In this document: one piece after another, positions 1-7,076 of the stretch | Layout: every line of letters begins with the position of its first letter | Numbering within the stretch: the stretch's first letter is position 1 | Made by a program: the position numbers and the translations under genes | Notes under the pieces: model-generated | Databases searched by the model: none | The model's input: only the letters and a program-made list of their open reading frames with translations | What the model was told of the DNA's origin: nothing | Assembly (NCBI GenBank): GCA_964396385.1 | Contig: CAYNFH010000190.1 | Span: 1 to 12,877, forward strand | Direction of reading: 5' to 3' | Source: CAYNFH01 sp964396385 | GTDB lineage: Bacteria > Armatimonadota > Chthonomonadetes > Chthonomonadales > CAJBBX01 | Length of the DNA stretch: 12,877 nucleotides

Positions 1-1
1 G

Positions 2-757
2 GTGGAGGACCCGCGCTGGCTCTACTGGTGCGACAAGCTCGGCCTCCTGGTCTGGGGCGAGATGCCCAACGCGCGCGCCTGGTCCCCGCGCGCAGAGGAG
101 CTGTTCCTGGCGGAGTGGGAGCGCGCCGTCCGGCGCGACTACAACAGCCCTAGCGTTGTTGTGTGGGTGCCGCTAAACGAGTCATGGGGTGTCCCGGATC
201 TGCACGACGACCACCCCGGTCAGTACGCCTTCCTCGAGCGCGTCGTCACCTTCACCAGGCGGCTGGATTCGGATCGGCCCGTCATCGACAACGACGGCTG
301 GGAGCATACCGACGTTACGGACATCGTCGCCCTCCACGACTACACGCCCACGGCTGAGGGCCTCCGAAAGCGGTACGCCGACACGCTCGCCGGCGGTCCG
401 CTCCCGGAGATGACCTGGACCAAGCATCCCATCCGCCACTTCGTGGGCGGCTCGCTGTTTCGGGGCCAGCCCATCATGCTCACGGAGGTAGGAGGGTTCC
501 TGATGGTTCCGGACCTCCCGGAGGACGAGTGGGACCAGCTCTACGATGCGTACGCCTCCGCCCGCACCTCGGAGGAGCTGCTGGAAAAGTACCGCGACCT
601 GATGGAGGGCCTGGCGAGCCTCCACTTTGTCTCCGGCTTCTGCTACACCCAGCTCACCGACATCGAGCAGGAGATCAACGGCCTGCTAACCTATGATCGG
701 AAGCCCAAGATCCCACCAAAGCACATCGCCGAAATCCACCACCGCCTCTTCGGCTAA
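2..757 (+). CDS. Glycoside hydrolase family 2 catalytic domain, C-terminal part (5' end outside the window)
   Basis: These are the last 251 residues of a GH2 enzyme (beta-galactosidase, beta-glucuronidase or beta-mannosidase type), a retaining glycosidase that cleaves beta-linked sugars. The reading frame is open from the window edge, so the GTG at position 2 is probably internal. KLGLLVWGEMP (about residues 12-22) is typical of the GH2 barrel. In DYNSPSVVVWVPLNESWG (46-63) the NE pair matches the family signature, making E60 the likely acid/base. GQPIMLTEVGG (155-165) places the probable nucleophile at E162. The protein ends just after the barrel, with no extra C-terminal domain. No signal peptide can be judged because the N-terminus is missing. 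It converges with the next gene, whose stop overlaps this one by 4 bp. Family membership is secure; substrate is not. Confidence 0.9.
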   Translation: MEDPRWLYWCDKLGLLVWGEMPNARAWSPRAEELFLAEWERAVRRDYNSPSVVVWVPLNESWGVPDLHDDHPGQYAFLERVVTFTRRLDSDRPVIDNDGWEHTDVTDIVALHDYTPTAEGLRKRYADTLAGGPLPEMTWTKHPIRHFVGGSLFRGQPIMLTEVGGFLMVPDLPEDEWDQLYDAYASARTSEELLEKYRDLMEGLASLHFVSGFCYTQLTDIEQEINGLLTYDRKPKIPPKHIAEIHHRLFG

Positions 758-1410
758 TCCACAGCGTCTCCACGCTGGGTATCGCCGTCTGTGCTCTTGT
801 CACCATCGGACGGCCTATCCCCGTCATCACGGTGGTGGCGGCGGTGCCGCTTGTGCCGCGGTCTCTCGTCGTCTGACTTCTGCGTGTCGTCCGTCTTGTT
901 GTCCTCCTGCTTGTCGACCGATTCCGCGTCCTGCCGCGCGCCGTCCCGCGTAATCTGGTCCGCCAGGCTCGGCTTCTGATCGCCCTGTGCGTCGTCCTTT
1001 TTCTCATCCGTTGTGGCGGCCGGCTGGTCCGGCGTCCCCGGTTTCTGAACCGAGTCGCCGCTTTGATCTGGCGAGACGTTGATGTCCGGCTGGTCGGAAT
1101 CCCGGCGGTGGCGGCGACGAGGATGGTCCTCGTCGCGGTTCGCATCGGTCTTGGGCGCCGCGGCGGCCTGCGGCTGCGGCTGAGGCGCAGGCGGAAGGGG
1201 AGTAGTGGACTGCGCCAACGGCGCCGGCTGGTTGTGCGTGCTGCCGCTGACCATGTTCAGGAGCGGGGACACCACCAGCAGGCCGAAGGTGAAGCAGCCC
1301 GCCATGGCTCCGATCCAGATGGCGGCATTCTTGATGGCGGACCAGTTCGCGGTCTGGCTGCGAATTCCGGCGCGCGCCGGGGCTTTGCGGACACTCATGG
1401 CTTTGCGCAT
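754..1410 (-). CDS. Single-pass membrane-anchored, charged low-complexity protein
   Basis: This predicted protein of 218 aa (214 if the second ATG, at 1396-1398, is used) has no recognised enzymatic domain. A short basic N-terminus is followed by one hydrophobic segment (about residues 28-54, running through AAIWIGAMAGCFTFGLLVV) with no signal-peptidase site, so it should be anchored with the C-terminus outside, by the positive-inside rule. The rest is Pro/Gln-rich and then Asp/Arg/His/Lys-rich, ending in repeats such as KRHRRHHRDDGD, and is almost certainly disordered. The neighbour at 1627-2394 has the same layout, an MSV start and an HRRHH motif near its end, suggesting a duplicated pair. 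An AGGAAGGA stretch precedes the starts; it sits close to the first ATG and about 12 nt from the second. Function unknown; a surface or cell-envelope role is only inference. A long frame on the opposite strand was rejected. Confidence 0.6.
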   Translation of the reverse strand: MRKAMSVRKAPARAGIRSQTANWSAIKNAAIWIGAMAGCFTFGLLVVSPLLNMVSGSTHNQPAPLAQSTTPLPPAPQPQPQAAAAPKTDANRDEDHPRRRHRRDSDQPDINVSPDQSGDSVQKPGTPDQPAATTDEKKDDAQGDQKPSLADQITRDGARQDAESVDKQEDNKTDDTQKSDDERPRHKRHRRHHRDDGDRPSDGDKSTDGDTQRGDAVD

Positions 1411-1587
1411 TCCTTCCTGGAATCGACCAGTGAAAACTCGTGCGCAAGAGAGGCAGGCATCCGTACCTGCCAGGCAGAGCGCTTCAGACGAGGCTGCCTG
1501 TGCGGCTCTCCATCAGCGGGGATGACACTCCGGGCACGTATACGCCGCCACAGACTCCAAAGTGCCCGGGCGACGGGTTACGGGTTA

Positions 1588-1617
1588 AGTGTACTGGCCT
1601 GCCCGCCCGTTTGTCAA
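1588..1617 (-). promoter_or_regulatory. Candidate sigma-70-type promoter for the 754-1410 gene
   Basis: On the minus strand a perfect TTGACA (1617-1612) is followed after 18 bp by TACACT (1593-1588), four of six matches to the -10 consensus. It begins about 10 bp after the stop of the upstream minus-strand gene and leaves a leader of roughly 170 nt. It suggests the two low-complexity genes are not simply one transcript. This is a consensus match only. The remaining intergenic sequence (1411-1626) shows nothing else recognisable. Confidence 0.4.
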
Positions 1618-1626
1618 GAAACGGGG

Positions 1627-2394
1627 TTACTGATTATCGTCCGGGCTTTCCGGATGCTGTATGTCTGGACCCGGCCCTTGATCGCCCGAATTGCCGTTGG
1701 AATCGTCATGGTGCCGGCGATGCCGTCCGTGATTGGAGTGCCGATCCTTCGAGCTGGAATCGTCCGCTCCGTAAACGCGCTGACCGGCGATGTACTCCAC
1801 GTCACCCGGGACCCCGGAACCGGCGCTCTGTGCGTGGTCAGTTTGCTCTTGATGTTGGCGCTGTTTGCGGTGATGCTCCGTACTGTGGCGCCGCTTCTTG
1901 TCCGAGTGCTGGGACGTGCCGGAGCTGGAAGAAGCGGACACGGCCGGCGGCTGTTCCGTCTCGTAAGTGGTGACAACGGATGCCACCTCGGGCCCCACGG
2001 TGGTCTCCACCGAGCCGGAGCTGACTTTGGAGGACGATTGAGAGCGCCTGTGATGCCGCGGGTGCTCCGAATGGCTCGACTCCTCCGTCCGCTCAGAACG
2101 GTGGCTGTGCGATCTCAACTTGTGGGCCGGCGTGACCTCTATAAGAGGCGCGTCTGCCCCGGATTGGGCCACCTGCTGGGTGCCATACACCACCTCCGGC
2201 TTAGCCGCCTGCGCCGTCCGTGTGGGTCCCGCGGCGGTCACCTGGGAGTGGGAGCGCATGAGAGGCACCGAAACTGCCGCGCCAACCGCGAACGATACCG
2301 CGGCCACCACGGCCGTGATAAGGAGATTCTTCTGCGCCGCTGTCGGTCCGGAACTGGCCGGCGTCACCGGCGTGGATCGTCTATATACGCTCAT
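1627..2394 (-). CDS. Second single-pass membrane-anchored, Ser/His/Arg-rich low-complexity protein
   Basis: A 255-aa product if translation begins at the ATG at 2392-2394 (MSVYRRSTPV); an in-frame TTG four codons upstream is less likely. The N-terminal 20 residues are polar. One hydrophobic segment follows (about residues 22-43, containing LLITAVVAAVSFAVGAAVSV). The remaining 210 residues are dominated by Ser, His, Arg, Glu and Asp, with clusters such as HPRHHRRSQSSSK and RHSNHGRHRRHHDD. No catalytic domain is visible. The layout matches the 754-1410 gene, and both share MSV plus a basic N-terminus and an HRRHH motif near the C-terminus, so they look like diverged paralogues. The extracytoplasmic part is probably disordered. 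Function unknown. The initiation site has only a weak ribosome-binding site (GAGAT). Confidence 0.6.
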   Translation of the reverse strand: MSVYRRSTPVTPASSGPTAAQKNLLITAVVAAVSFAVGAAVSVPLMRSHSQVTAAGPTRTAQAAKPEVVYGTQQVAQSGADAPLIEVTPAHKLRSHSHRSERTEESSHSEHPRHHRRSQSSSKVSSGSVETTVGPEVASVVTTYETEQPPAVSASSSSGTSQHSDKKRRHSTEHHRKQRQHQEQTDHAQSAGSGVPGDVEYIAGQRVYGADDSSSKDRHSNHGRHRRHHDDSNGNSGDQGPGPDIQHPESPDDNQ

Positions 2395-2436
2395 GTTATC
2401 TCGCAAACGGATCAGTGTCTGGCTGTCTCACCGCCC

Positions 2437-2471
2437 GACTCACGACTCACGACTCACGACTTACGACTCCC
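2437..2471. repeat. Heptanucleotide tandem repeat, five units
   Basis: The intergenic region between the MFS gene and the 1627-2394 gene holds five consecutive 7-bp units: GACTCAC three times, then GACTTAC and GACTCCC. It lies upstream of the minus-strand gene starting at 2394, so it would be in its promoter or leader. Such short tandem arrays can vary in copy number by slippage. No promoter stood out in the rest of this gap (2472-2552). Confidence 0.85.
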
Positions 2472-2552
2472 CTGTATTCTCGGTCGCTATCCGTTCTATT
2501 AACAGGTTCGCTGTAACTATCGACGTACAACGCGCGCGCCGGGTTCCAGCCC

Positions 2553-3773
2553 TCAAATGCTTGCCGGGCCGCGCCGGACGGTCAAGAGCAGCAGCAGGGC
2601 GGCCGCCGCAGCACACCCCGCGCCCAGCAGGAACGGTGCCGCGTGGGAGACGCGGCTGTAGAGCTGGCCGGCGGCCAGGCTCGCCGGCAGGGCCGCCAGA
2701 CCCACCAACATGTGGAACGCCCCTATCTCCGTGGCTCGCCGCTCCGGATGGGCCAAATCCGCCGCGAATGCGCGCTGGGTGCCCTGGGTCAGCGTGTAGT
2801 ACAGTCCGTACACCACAAACAGCGTCCATGCCGCCGCCGGGGCTCCGAGCAGGCCGAAGCCCAGGTAGACCAGTGCGAAGACCGCGTACCCCGCCGCGAT
2901 GAGTGGCTGCCGTCCCACCGTGTCGGAGAGCCGGCCGGCCGGATACGCCAGGGCTGCCTCCACCACGTTGAACACCGCGTACAGCAGCAGCAGCTCCTCC
3001 ACGCCCACGCCCATGTCCTGCGCGCGCAGCAGCAGGAACGCGTCGGACGAGTTTCCCAGGCTGAACAACCCCACAATCAGCAGATAGCGCCGGTAGACCG
3101 GGGTGAGCGAGGACCACGTGGGTAGCGCCGGCCGCGGAGCGTTGGGCGTTGGGGGCTTGGGTCTGTCCCGGACGGAGAGGGCGAGGATGAGGACGCCAAG
3201 GACGGCAGGCAGGAACGCCAGAAAGTAGAGACGCCGCAGGTCGCCCGGATGGGTACGCAACGCTGACGGAGCGATGCGGCTCAGCACCAGGTACCCGATC
3301 AGGGGACCGGTGACCGCGCCTATGGTGTCCAGGCTCCGATGGAAGCCGAACGCCCGGCCCCGGATCTCGGGAGCACAGTTCTCTGCGATGAGGGCGTCCC
3401 GGGGGGCAGTACGCACCCCCTTGCCGAACCGGTCCAGGAAGCGCGCCCCCAGGACGTGGCCCCACACCGTCGCCACGCCCATGAGCGGCTTCGCCACCGC
3501 CGCCACGCCATAACCCGCCACCGCCAGCGGCTTCCGCGCGCCCAACCGGTCGGAGAGCCACCCGGACCACAGCTTCAGCAGGCTTGCCGTGCTCTCCGCG
3601 ATGCCCTCCACCACGCCCACCGTCCAGGCCGGCGCGCCGAGCGCCGTGGTGAGGAAGATGGGATTGATGGGGTAGACCATCTCGCTGGAGACGTCGGTGA
3701 ACAGACTCACCAGTCCCAGCGCCTTGACCGTCGGGCTCAACCCGGCCGAGGTCTCTCTAGCAGGCCTATCCAT
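2553..3773 (-). CDS. Major facilitator superfamily (MFS) transporter
   Basis: A predicted 406-aa inner-membrane transporter with about 11-12 hydrophobic helices, the usual size for a 12-helix MFS carrier. GWLSDRLGARKP (residues 71-82) fits the motif A loop between helices 2 and 3, and AGRLSDTVGRQP (279-290) is its counterpart in the second half. GKGVRTAPRDALIA (118-131) and the following RGRAFGFHRSLDT are characteristic of a broad group of uncharacterised bacterial MFS proteins. The central cytoplasmic loop (about 201-222) is Pro-rich and its DNA contains GCGTTGG-type repeats. I chose the ATG at 3771-3773; the upstream in-frame extension runs into the G-rich repeat and reads as low complexity. 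No clear ribosome-binding site precedes it. It follows metG by 86 bp on the same strand. Substrate cannot be predicted. Confidence 0.9.
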   Translation of the reverse strand: MDRPARETSAGLSPTVKALGLVSLFTDVSSEMVYPINPIFLTTALGAPAWTVGVVEGIAESTASLLKLWSGWLSDRLGARKPLAVAGYGVAAVAKPLMGVATVWGHVLGARFLDRFGKGVRTAPRDALIAENCAPEIRGRAFGFHRSLDTIGAVTGPLIGYLVLSRIAPSALRTHPGDLRRLYFLAFLPAVLGVLILALSVRDRPKPPTPNAPRPALPTWSSLTPVYRRYLLIVGLFSLGNSSDAFLLLRAQDMGVGVEELLLLYAVFNVVEAALAYPAGRLSDTVGRQPLIAAGYAVFALVYLGFGLLGAPAAAWTLFVVYGLYYTLTQGTQRAFAADLAHPERRATEIGAFHMLVGLAALPASLAAGQLYSRVSHAAPFLLGAGCAAAAALLLLLTVRRGPASI

Positions 3774-3782
3774 AATACGTGT

Positions 3783-3855
3783 GGGTGTATGGGGGTGTGG
3801 GAGTATGGGAGCGACCGGATTCCGGTACACCCACACACCCACACTCCCATACCCC
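3783..3855. repeat. Facing G-quadruplex-type repeats between metG and the MFS gene
   Basis: On the plus strand four G-tracts begin at 3783, 3791, 3799 and 3807 (an exact 8-nt period) with loops of 5, 3 and 5 nt. On the minus strand four G-tracts correspond to C-tracts at 3830-3832, 3838-3840, 3846-3848 and 3852-3855. Both fit the G3+N1-7 quadruplex pattern. Between them is a palindrome, ACCGGA-T-TCCGGT (3814-3826). The whole is an imperfect inverted repeat filling the gap between the metG stop and the MFS start, and could act on transcription or mRNA 3' ends. Confidence 0.75.
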
Positions 3856-3859
3856 GTTC

Positions 3860-5860
3860 CTACCTCACCCGGCTCCCGCTTGGGACCTGCGTCTCCGGGT
3901 GCAGCAGGATCGCCTGTCCATCCACGTCCGCCGCCAGGAGCATCCCCTGCGACTCGATGCCGCGCATCTTCCGCGGCTGGAGGTTGGCGACCACCACTAC
4001 CTGCTTGCCCACCAGCTCGTCCGGCTGGTACATCTCCGCGATCCCCGCCAGGATGGTGCGCGTCTCTTCGCCCAGTTCCACCGTGAGCTTCAGCAGCTTG
4101 TTCGCGTTCGCCACCGGCTCCGCCGCCACCACGTTCGCCACCCGCAGCTCCACCTTCATAAAGTCGTCAATGGCAATGGTCTCAGGTGCCGGGCGTTCGG
4201 CGTCGGGCACCGGCTTGGATTCCGGAGTCGCCCCCTCTCCCCCTCTCCCCTTCTCCCCCTCTGTCATCCGCTTCTCCTCCTGTCTACCGGCATCCTGGAT
4301 TCGAGGAAAAAGGGGCTCGGGCGCGGGCACCTCGGCGCCGGACGGCAGCAGGCCCCATTCGCTCGCTTCCCGCCAGGATACGTCCTCCAGCTTCTTGCCA
4401 TAGCCGATCTGCTTCCAGAGCCGCTCTGCCGCGTACGGCATAACCGGAGCCGCCACCGTCGCCACCACCCTCACCGCCTCCAGGCAGGTGTAGAGCACCA
4501 GCGCCAGCTCCCGGGTTTGGCCCGCCTTTGCCAGCTTCCAGGGCGTCCGGGTCTCAATGTAGCGATTCATACGCGCGACCAGCCGCCACCCCGCCTCCAG
4601 TGCCCCATTGAAGCGGAACTCCGCCAGCGCCTGCTCTACCTCGGCCACCACTTCGCGCGCGAAGCCGGCAATCTCCTGGTCCGTGCCGTTCGGGTCGGGG
4701 ACGCGCCCGTCGAAGTACCGCACCACCATGTTGACGGATCGGTTGCACAGATTGCCGAGGTCATTGGCCAGGTCCGAGTTGTACTGCTTGAGGAACTCCT
4801 CGTGCGTGTACTCACTGTCCCCGTGGAACACCATCTCCCGCAGCAGCAGGTAGCGCAGCGCGTCCGCGGCCACCTCGAAGGGCGCGCCGCTCAGCTCGGC
4901 CAGTTCGCGCGTGTACTCGGTGGGGTGGGGGAGACCGCCGGTCCGCTTGCCCTCCTTGTTTCCCTCCGCGTTCACCCACCAGCCGTGCGCGTACACGGTC
5001 CTGGGCAGCGGCAGGTCCAGCGCCATGAGCATGGCGGGCCACAGGGTGGCGTGGAACCGGACGAATATCTCCTTTGCCATCATGTGCACGTCCGGCGGCC
5101 ACAGCTCCTCGTAACGGGCCTGGTCCTCCGGCCATCCCGTGGCCGCCAGGTAGTTGATGAGCGCGTCGAACCAGACGTAGACCACCTTGTCCGGCTCATC
5201 CGGCACCGGAATGCCCCAGCCGTTGTTGGCGCGGGTGACGCTCATGTCCCGCAGCCCCTGATTGATGAAGCTGATAACCTCGTTGCGCCGGAAGTCCGGC
5301 TGCAGGAACTCCGGATGCGCCTCGATGTGCTGGAGGAGCCGGTCGCCATACGCGGAAAGCCGGAAGAAGTAGTTCTCCTCCTGCACCCGCCGCAGCGGTT
5401 TCCGGCACTCGGGATTGGGGCACAGATGGTCCGGCCCCACGTCGCTGTCGCGGAAGAAGGTCTCGTCGGAGACGCAGTACCACCCCTCATAGAGGCCCGT
5501 ATACACGTCTCCCGCATCCCTCAGCCGGCGGAAGAACTCCTGCACCACATGGATGTGGCGCGGCTCCGTGGTGCGGATGAAGTCGTCGTAAGAGATGTGG
5601 AGGTGGTGCCACGCCTGCTGGAAATCCGCTGCCAGCCGGTCCACGAACACCGGAGGCGGCACGCCGGCCTTCTCCGCCGCCTCGAATACCTTGGTGGCCT
5701 GTTCGTCCGTGCCGGTGAGGAACCATACCTTATCGCCGCGCATGCGGTGGTATCGGGCCAGAACGTCGCAGCACAGAGTCGTAAGGCCGGACCCAATGTG
5801 CGGCCGGCCGTTGACGTAGTAGATGGGCGTGGTTATGTACCAAGTTTTGGATGACTTCAT
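3860..5860 (-). CDS. metG: Methionyl-tRNA synthetase with non-canonical KMSKS loop
   Basis: The 666-aa product matches cytoplasmic methionine--tRNA ligase, which charges tRNA(Met) using ATP; the size equals that of B. subtilis MetG. The class I fold starts with TTPIYYVNGRPHIG (residues 10-23, HIGH-type). WYCVSDE with C129, then C147 and C152, marks the connective/zinc-knuckle region; EENYFFRLSAY, WGIPVP and YVWFDALINYLAATG are well conserved. A Rossmann core, helical anticodon-binding domain, charged linker (about 525-559) and Trbp111-like OB domain (560-666, with ANLQPRKMRGIESQGMLLAA) follow. Odd points: the KMSKS position reads KEGKR (302-306) in a longer loop, and the usual DEHG reads DEQA (52-55). 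The ATG at 5858-5860 gives the typical MKxxKTWYITTPIYY start. It is first of a minus-strand series leading to the MFS gene. Identity is strong; full activity should not be assumed. Confidence 0.93.
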   Translation of the reverse strand: MKSSKTWYITTPIYYVNGRPHIGSGLTTLCCDVLARYHRMRGDKVWFLTGTDEQATKVFEAAEKAGVPPPVFVDRLAADFQQAWHHLHISYDDFIRTTEPRHIHVVQEFFRRLRDAGDVYTGLYEGWYCVSDETFFRDSDVGPDHLCPNPECRKPLRRVQEENYFFRLSAYGDRLLQHIEAHPEFLQPDFRRNEVISFINQGLRDMSVTRANNGWGIPVPDEPDKVVYVWFDALINYLAATGWPEDQARYEELWPPDVHMMAKEIFVRFHATLWPAMLMALDLPLPRTVYAHGWWVNAEGNKEGKRTGGLPHPTEYTRELAELSGAPFEVAADALRYLLLREMVFHGDSEYTHEEFLKQYNSDLANDLGNLCNRSVNMVVRYFDGRVPDPNGTDQEIAGFAREVVAEVEQALAEFRFNGALEAGWRLVARMNRYIETRTPWKLAKAGQTRELALVLYTCLEAVRVVATVAAPVMPYAAERLWKQIGYGKKLEDVSWREASEWGLLPSGAEVPAPEPLFPRIQDAGRQEEKRMTEGEKGRGGEGATPESKPVPDAERPAPETIAIDDFMKVELRVANVVAAEPVANANKLLKLTVELGEETRTILAGIAEMYQPDELVGKQVVVVANLQPRKMRGIESQGMLLAADVDGQAILLHPETQVPSGSRVR
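4231..4259 (-). repeat. G-tract repeat with 8-nt period inside the metG linker
   Basis: The coding strand of metG (minus) carries four runs of 4-5 G, complementary to C-runs starting at 4231, 4239, 4247 and 4255, an exact 8-nt period with 3-4 nt loops. The encoded residues (about 534-544, GEKGRGGEGA) lie in the linker between the anticodon-binding and OB domains. The mRNA could form a G-quadruplex here. The spacing matches the intergenic G-rich blocks at 3783-3855, suggesting a repeat type that tolerates insertion into linker-coding DNA. Confidence 0.75.
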
Positions 5861-5964
5861 CGTGGAGATCACCGACGTTGCCCAGGCCGCCTGATTAGGG
5901 TACAACCATCGAGCATCAACACGAAGGGCGCACCGCCTCCTGCCAGAGCATCAGTGCGTCCTCC

Positions 5965-6043
5965 TATACTTGGCCGGATCAGCCTGAGTAAGTATACCTC
6001 TCCTCCGCAAGACCGATCCGGCACGGAGAGAGCCATGCCGGAT
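5965..6043 (+). promoter_or_regulatory. Candidate promoter and operator/leader region of the first accessory gene
   Basis: TTGGCC (5970-5975) and TATACC (5993-5998), 17 bp apart, form a plausible plus-strand promoter. TATACTT (5965-5971) and AAGTATA (5990-5996) form an inverted repeat around it, so TATACT occurs on both strands. The word GCCGGAT appears three times: 5973-5979 (overlapping the -35), inverted at 6016-6022, and again at 6037-6043 over the start of the coding sequence. The last two form an 8-bp hairpin, ATCCGGCA/TGCCGGAT, whose loop contains the GGAGAG ribosome-binding site. This could be an operator set or a translational switch; function is inferred. The rest of the metG-to-gene gap shows nothing else. 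Confidence 0.4.
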
Positions 6044-7006
6044 AAAGGAACTTGTAGCCGAGAAGCCGGGCCGGACGACCCTGATGACTGCTCCTACTTG
6101 GCGCACCCCTTGCTGGGAGACGACCCACTGCCGAAGCACCTATGCCGAGCTACGGCCGAGGCGTCTTGTGCGAGTTGGCTGCGTGATCGTTGGCCCATAG
6201 ACCCGGAACCAGAGGTGCCGTTCACCGATCCCGAACAGTTGGGCGCGTATGGTTCTCCGTCCCCCGTCGTCCGGCTGTCCATCGGATACGGCCTTAAAGT
6301 CCTCGCGGATTCCCCCACCGACTGGCCGCTTCGTCTTGAGGCCGGTACCGGCGTCGTTTCGTTCATTCTCAGACAGTGGGTTGAAGACTCTGCTGACGGG
6401 CTGATCCGCACCGAACTGGAGAAGTCGCAGCCTGCTTGGGCGGAAGCATTGGCTCTGTACCAGAACGACCAGTCAACGCCGGTACCCGTCCTCCTCGCCG
6501 GACTCAATCTGCCGCCTACTCCTTGCACTGTTGCCTACTTCAAACGCAGGGCCGGAGGAGTCAAACCAGAGCACGCGCCGGAGCTGCCAACACGAGGGTT
6601 ACTCGTAACGTCTTACTGCATTTCCCCGTACGGCTTGTTGCCCGGTCAGATTCCGCCAAATGCGCGCAGGAGAGCCGGAGAAGTGTTCACGGTTTTCGAC
6701 GGTTCTGCGATTTGGGCAACTATAGACCTATACCGGGACGCCGCCAAAGCCGCGAATGCACACAAGGAGTTTTGGAAGAGCAGCAACTTGATAGACCTGA
6801 GTAAACACAAGAGAGGCAGCGGCGAAAGCGCGGGAACGCTCAAGGCGGATGTTCAACTATATCTCGCTGACAAACTCAGTATTCAACAGGCGAAAGACAA
6901 TCATTGGGAGCGTTACAAGAACGCCCACGGTGGCGAACCAACGAACCGGCGCGCTCGTGACATGGTTGTGTATAGCGCCATCAACAAAGCCCGCAAGAAA
7001 CTGTAG
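6035..7006 (+). CDS. Unrecognised protein, first gene of the accessory block
   Basis: A 323-aa predicted protein that I do not recognise. The ATG at 6035 is preferred over an upstream GTG at 5954 because GGAGAG lies 5 nt upstream and the extension would cover the candidate promoter. The N-terminal 50 residues are acidic and Cys-containing (DDPDDCSYLAHPLLGDD). The middle (about 65-260) looks like a soluble globular domain with stretches such as VVRLSIGYGLKVLAD, GVVSFILRQWV and GEVFTVFDGSAIWATIDLYRD. The C-terminal 70 residues are basic and helical (LYLADKLSIQQAKDNHWERY, ending NKARKKL), compatible with nucleic-acid binding, but this is only inference. No membrane segment or signal peptide. It is divergent from metG and 70 bp upstream of the small-gene pair at 7077. 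A regulator or element-specific accessory protein is possible. Confidence 0.75.
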   Translation: MPDKGTCSREAGPDDPDDCSYLAHPLLGDDPLPKHLCRATAEASCASWLRDRWPIDPEPEVPFTDPEQLGAYGSPSPVVRLSIGYGLKVLADSPTDWPLRLEAGTGVVSFILRQWVEDSADGLIRTELEKSQPAWAEALALYQNDQSTPVPVLLAGLNLPPTPCTVAYFKRRAGGVKPEHAPELPTRGLLVTSYCISPYGLLPGQIPPNARRRAGEVFTVFDGSAIWATIDLYRDAAKAANAHKEFWKSSNLIDLSKHKRGSGESAGTLKADVQLYLADKLSIQQAKDNHWERYKNAHGGEPTNRRARDMVVYSAINKARKKL

Positions 7007-7041
7007 ACCCCAAGGCGTGCGGGTCTGGGTATCAATGAGAC

Positions 7042-7072
7042 AATCCCTCTGACGAACACAGTCAGGGGGATT
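7042..7072 (+). promoter_or_regulatory. Hairpin covering the ribosome-binding site of the 7077 gene
   Basis: A 12-bp stem pairs 7042-7053 with 7061-7072 (one G-U wobble, 7-nt loop). The 3' arm contains the GGGGG tract that would serve as ribosome-binding site for the ATG at 7077. There is no U-tract after it, so intrinsic termination of the 6035-7006 transcript is less likely than control of translation; it could do both. Confidence 0.5.
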
Positions 7073-7076
7073 CTTC

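Noticed and set aside
2437..2471. CRISPR-like array
   Set aside because: Units are only 7 bp with no spacers; it is a simple tandem repeat and no cas gene is present.
1063..2502. A 479-codon plus-strand frame over the two low-complexity genes
   Set aside because: It spans both minus-strand genes, the promoter and the gap between them, and is Arg-rich with no domain. The minus-strand frames have sensible starts, membrane segments and mutual similarity.
3779..5854. A 691-codon open frame on the plus strand, antisense to metG
   Set aside because: Composition is Arg/His/Leu/Val-rich without domains, and the opposite strand is an unmistakable MetG; long antisense frames are common in GC-rich DNA.
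5861..6034. Attachment site of an integrated element at the 5' side of metG
   Set aside because: No tRNA, integrase or matching direct repeat is visible in the window. The change in gene content is suggestive, but the border cannot be proved here.
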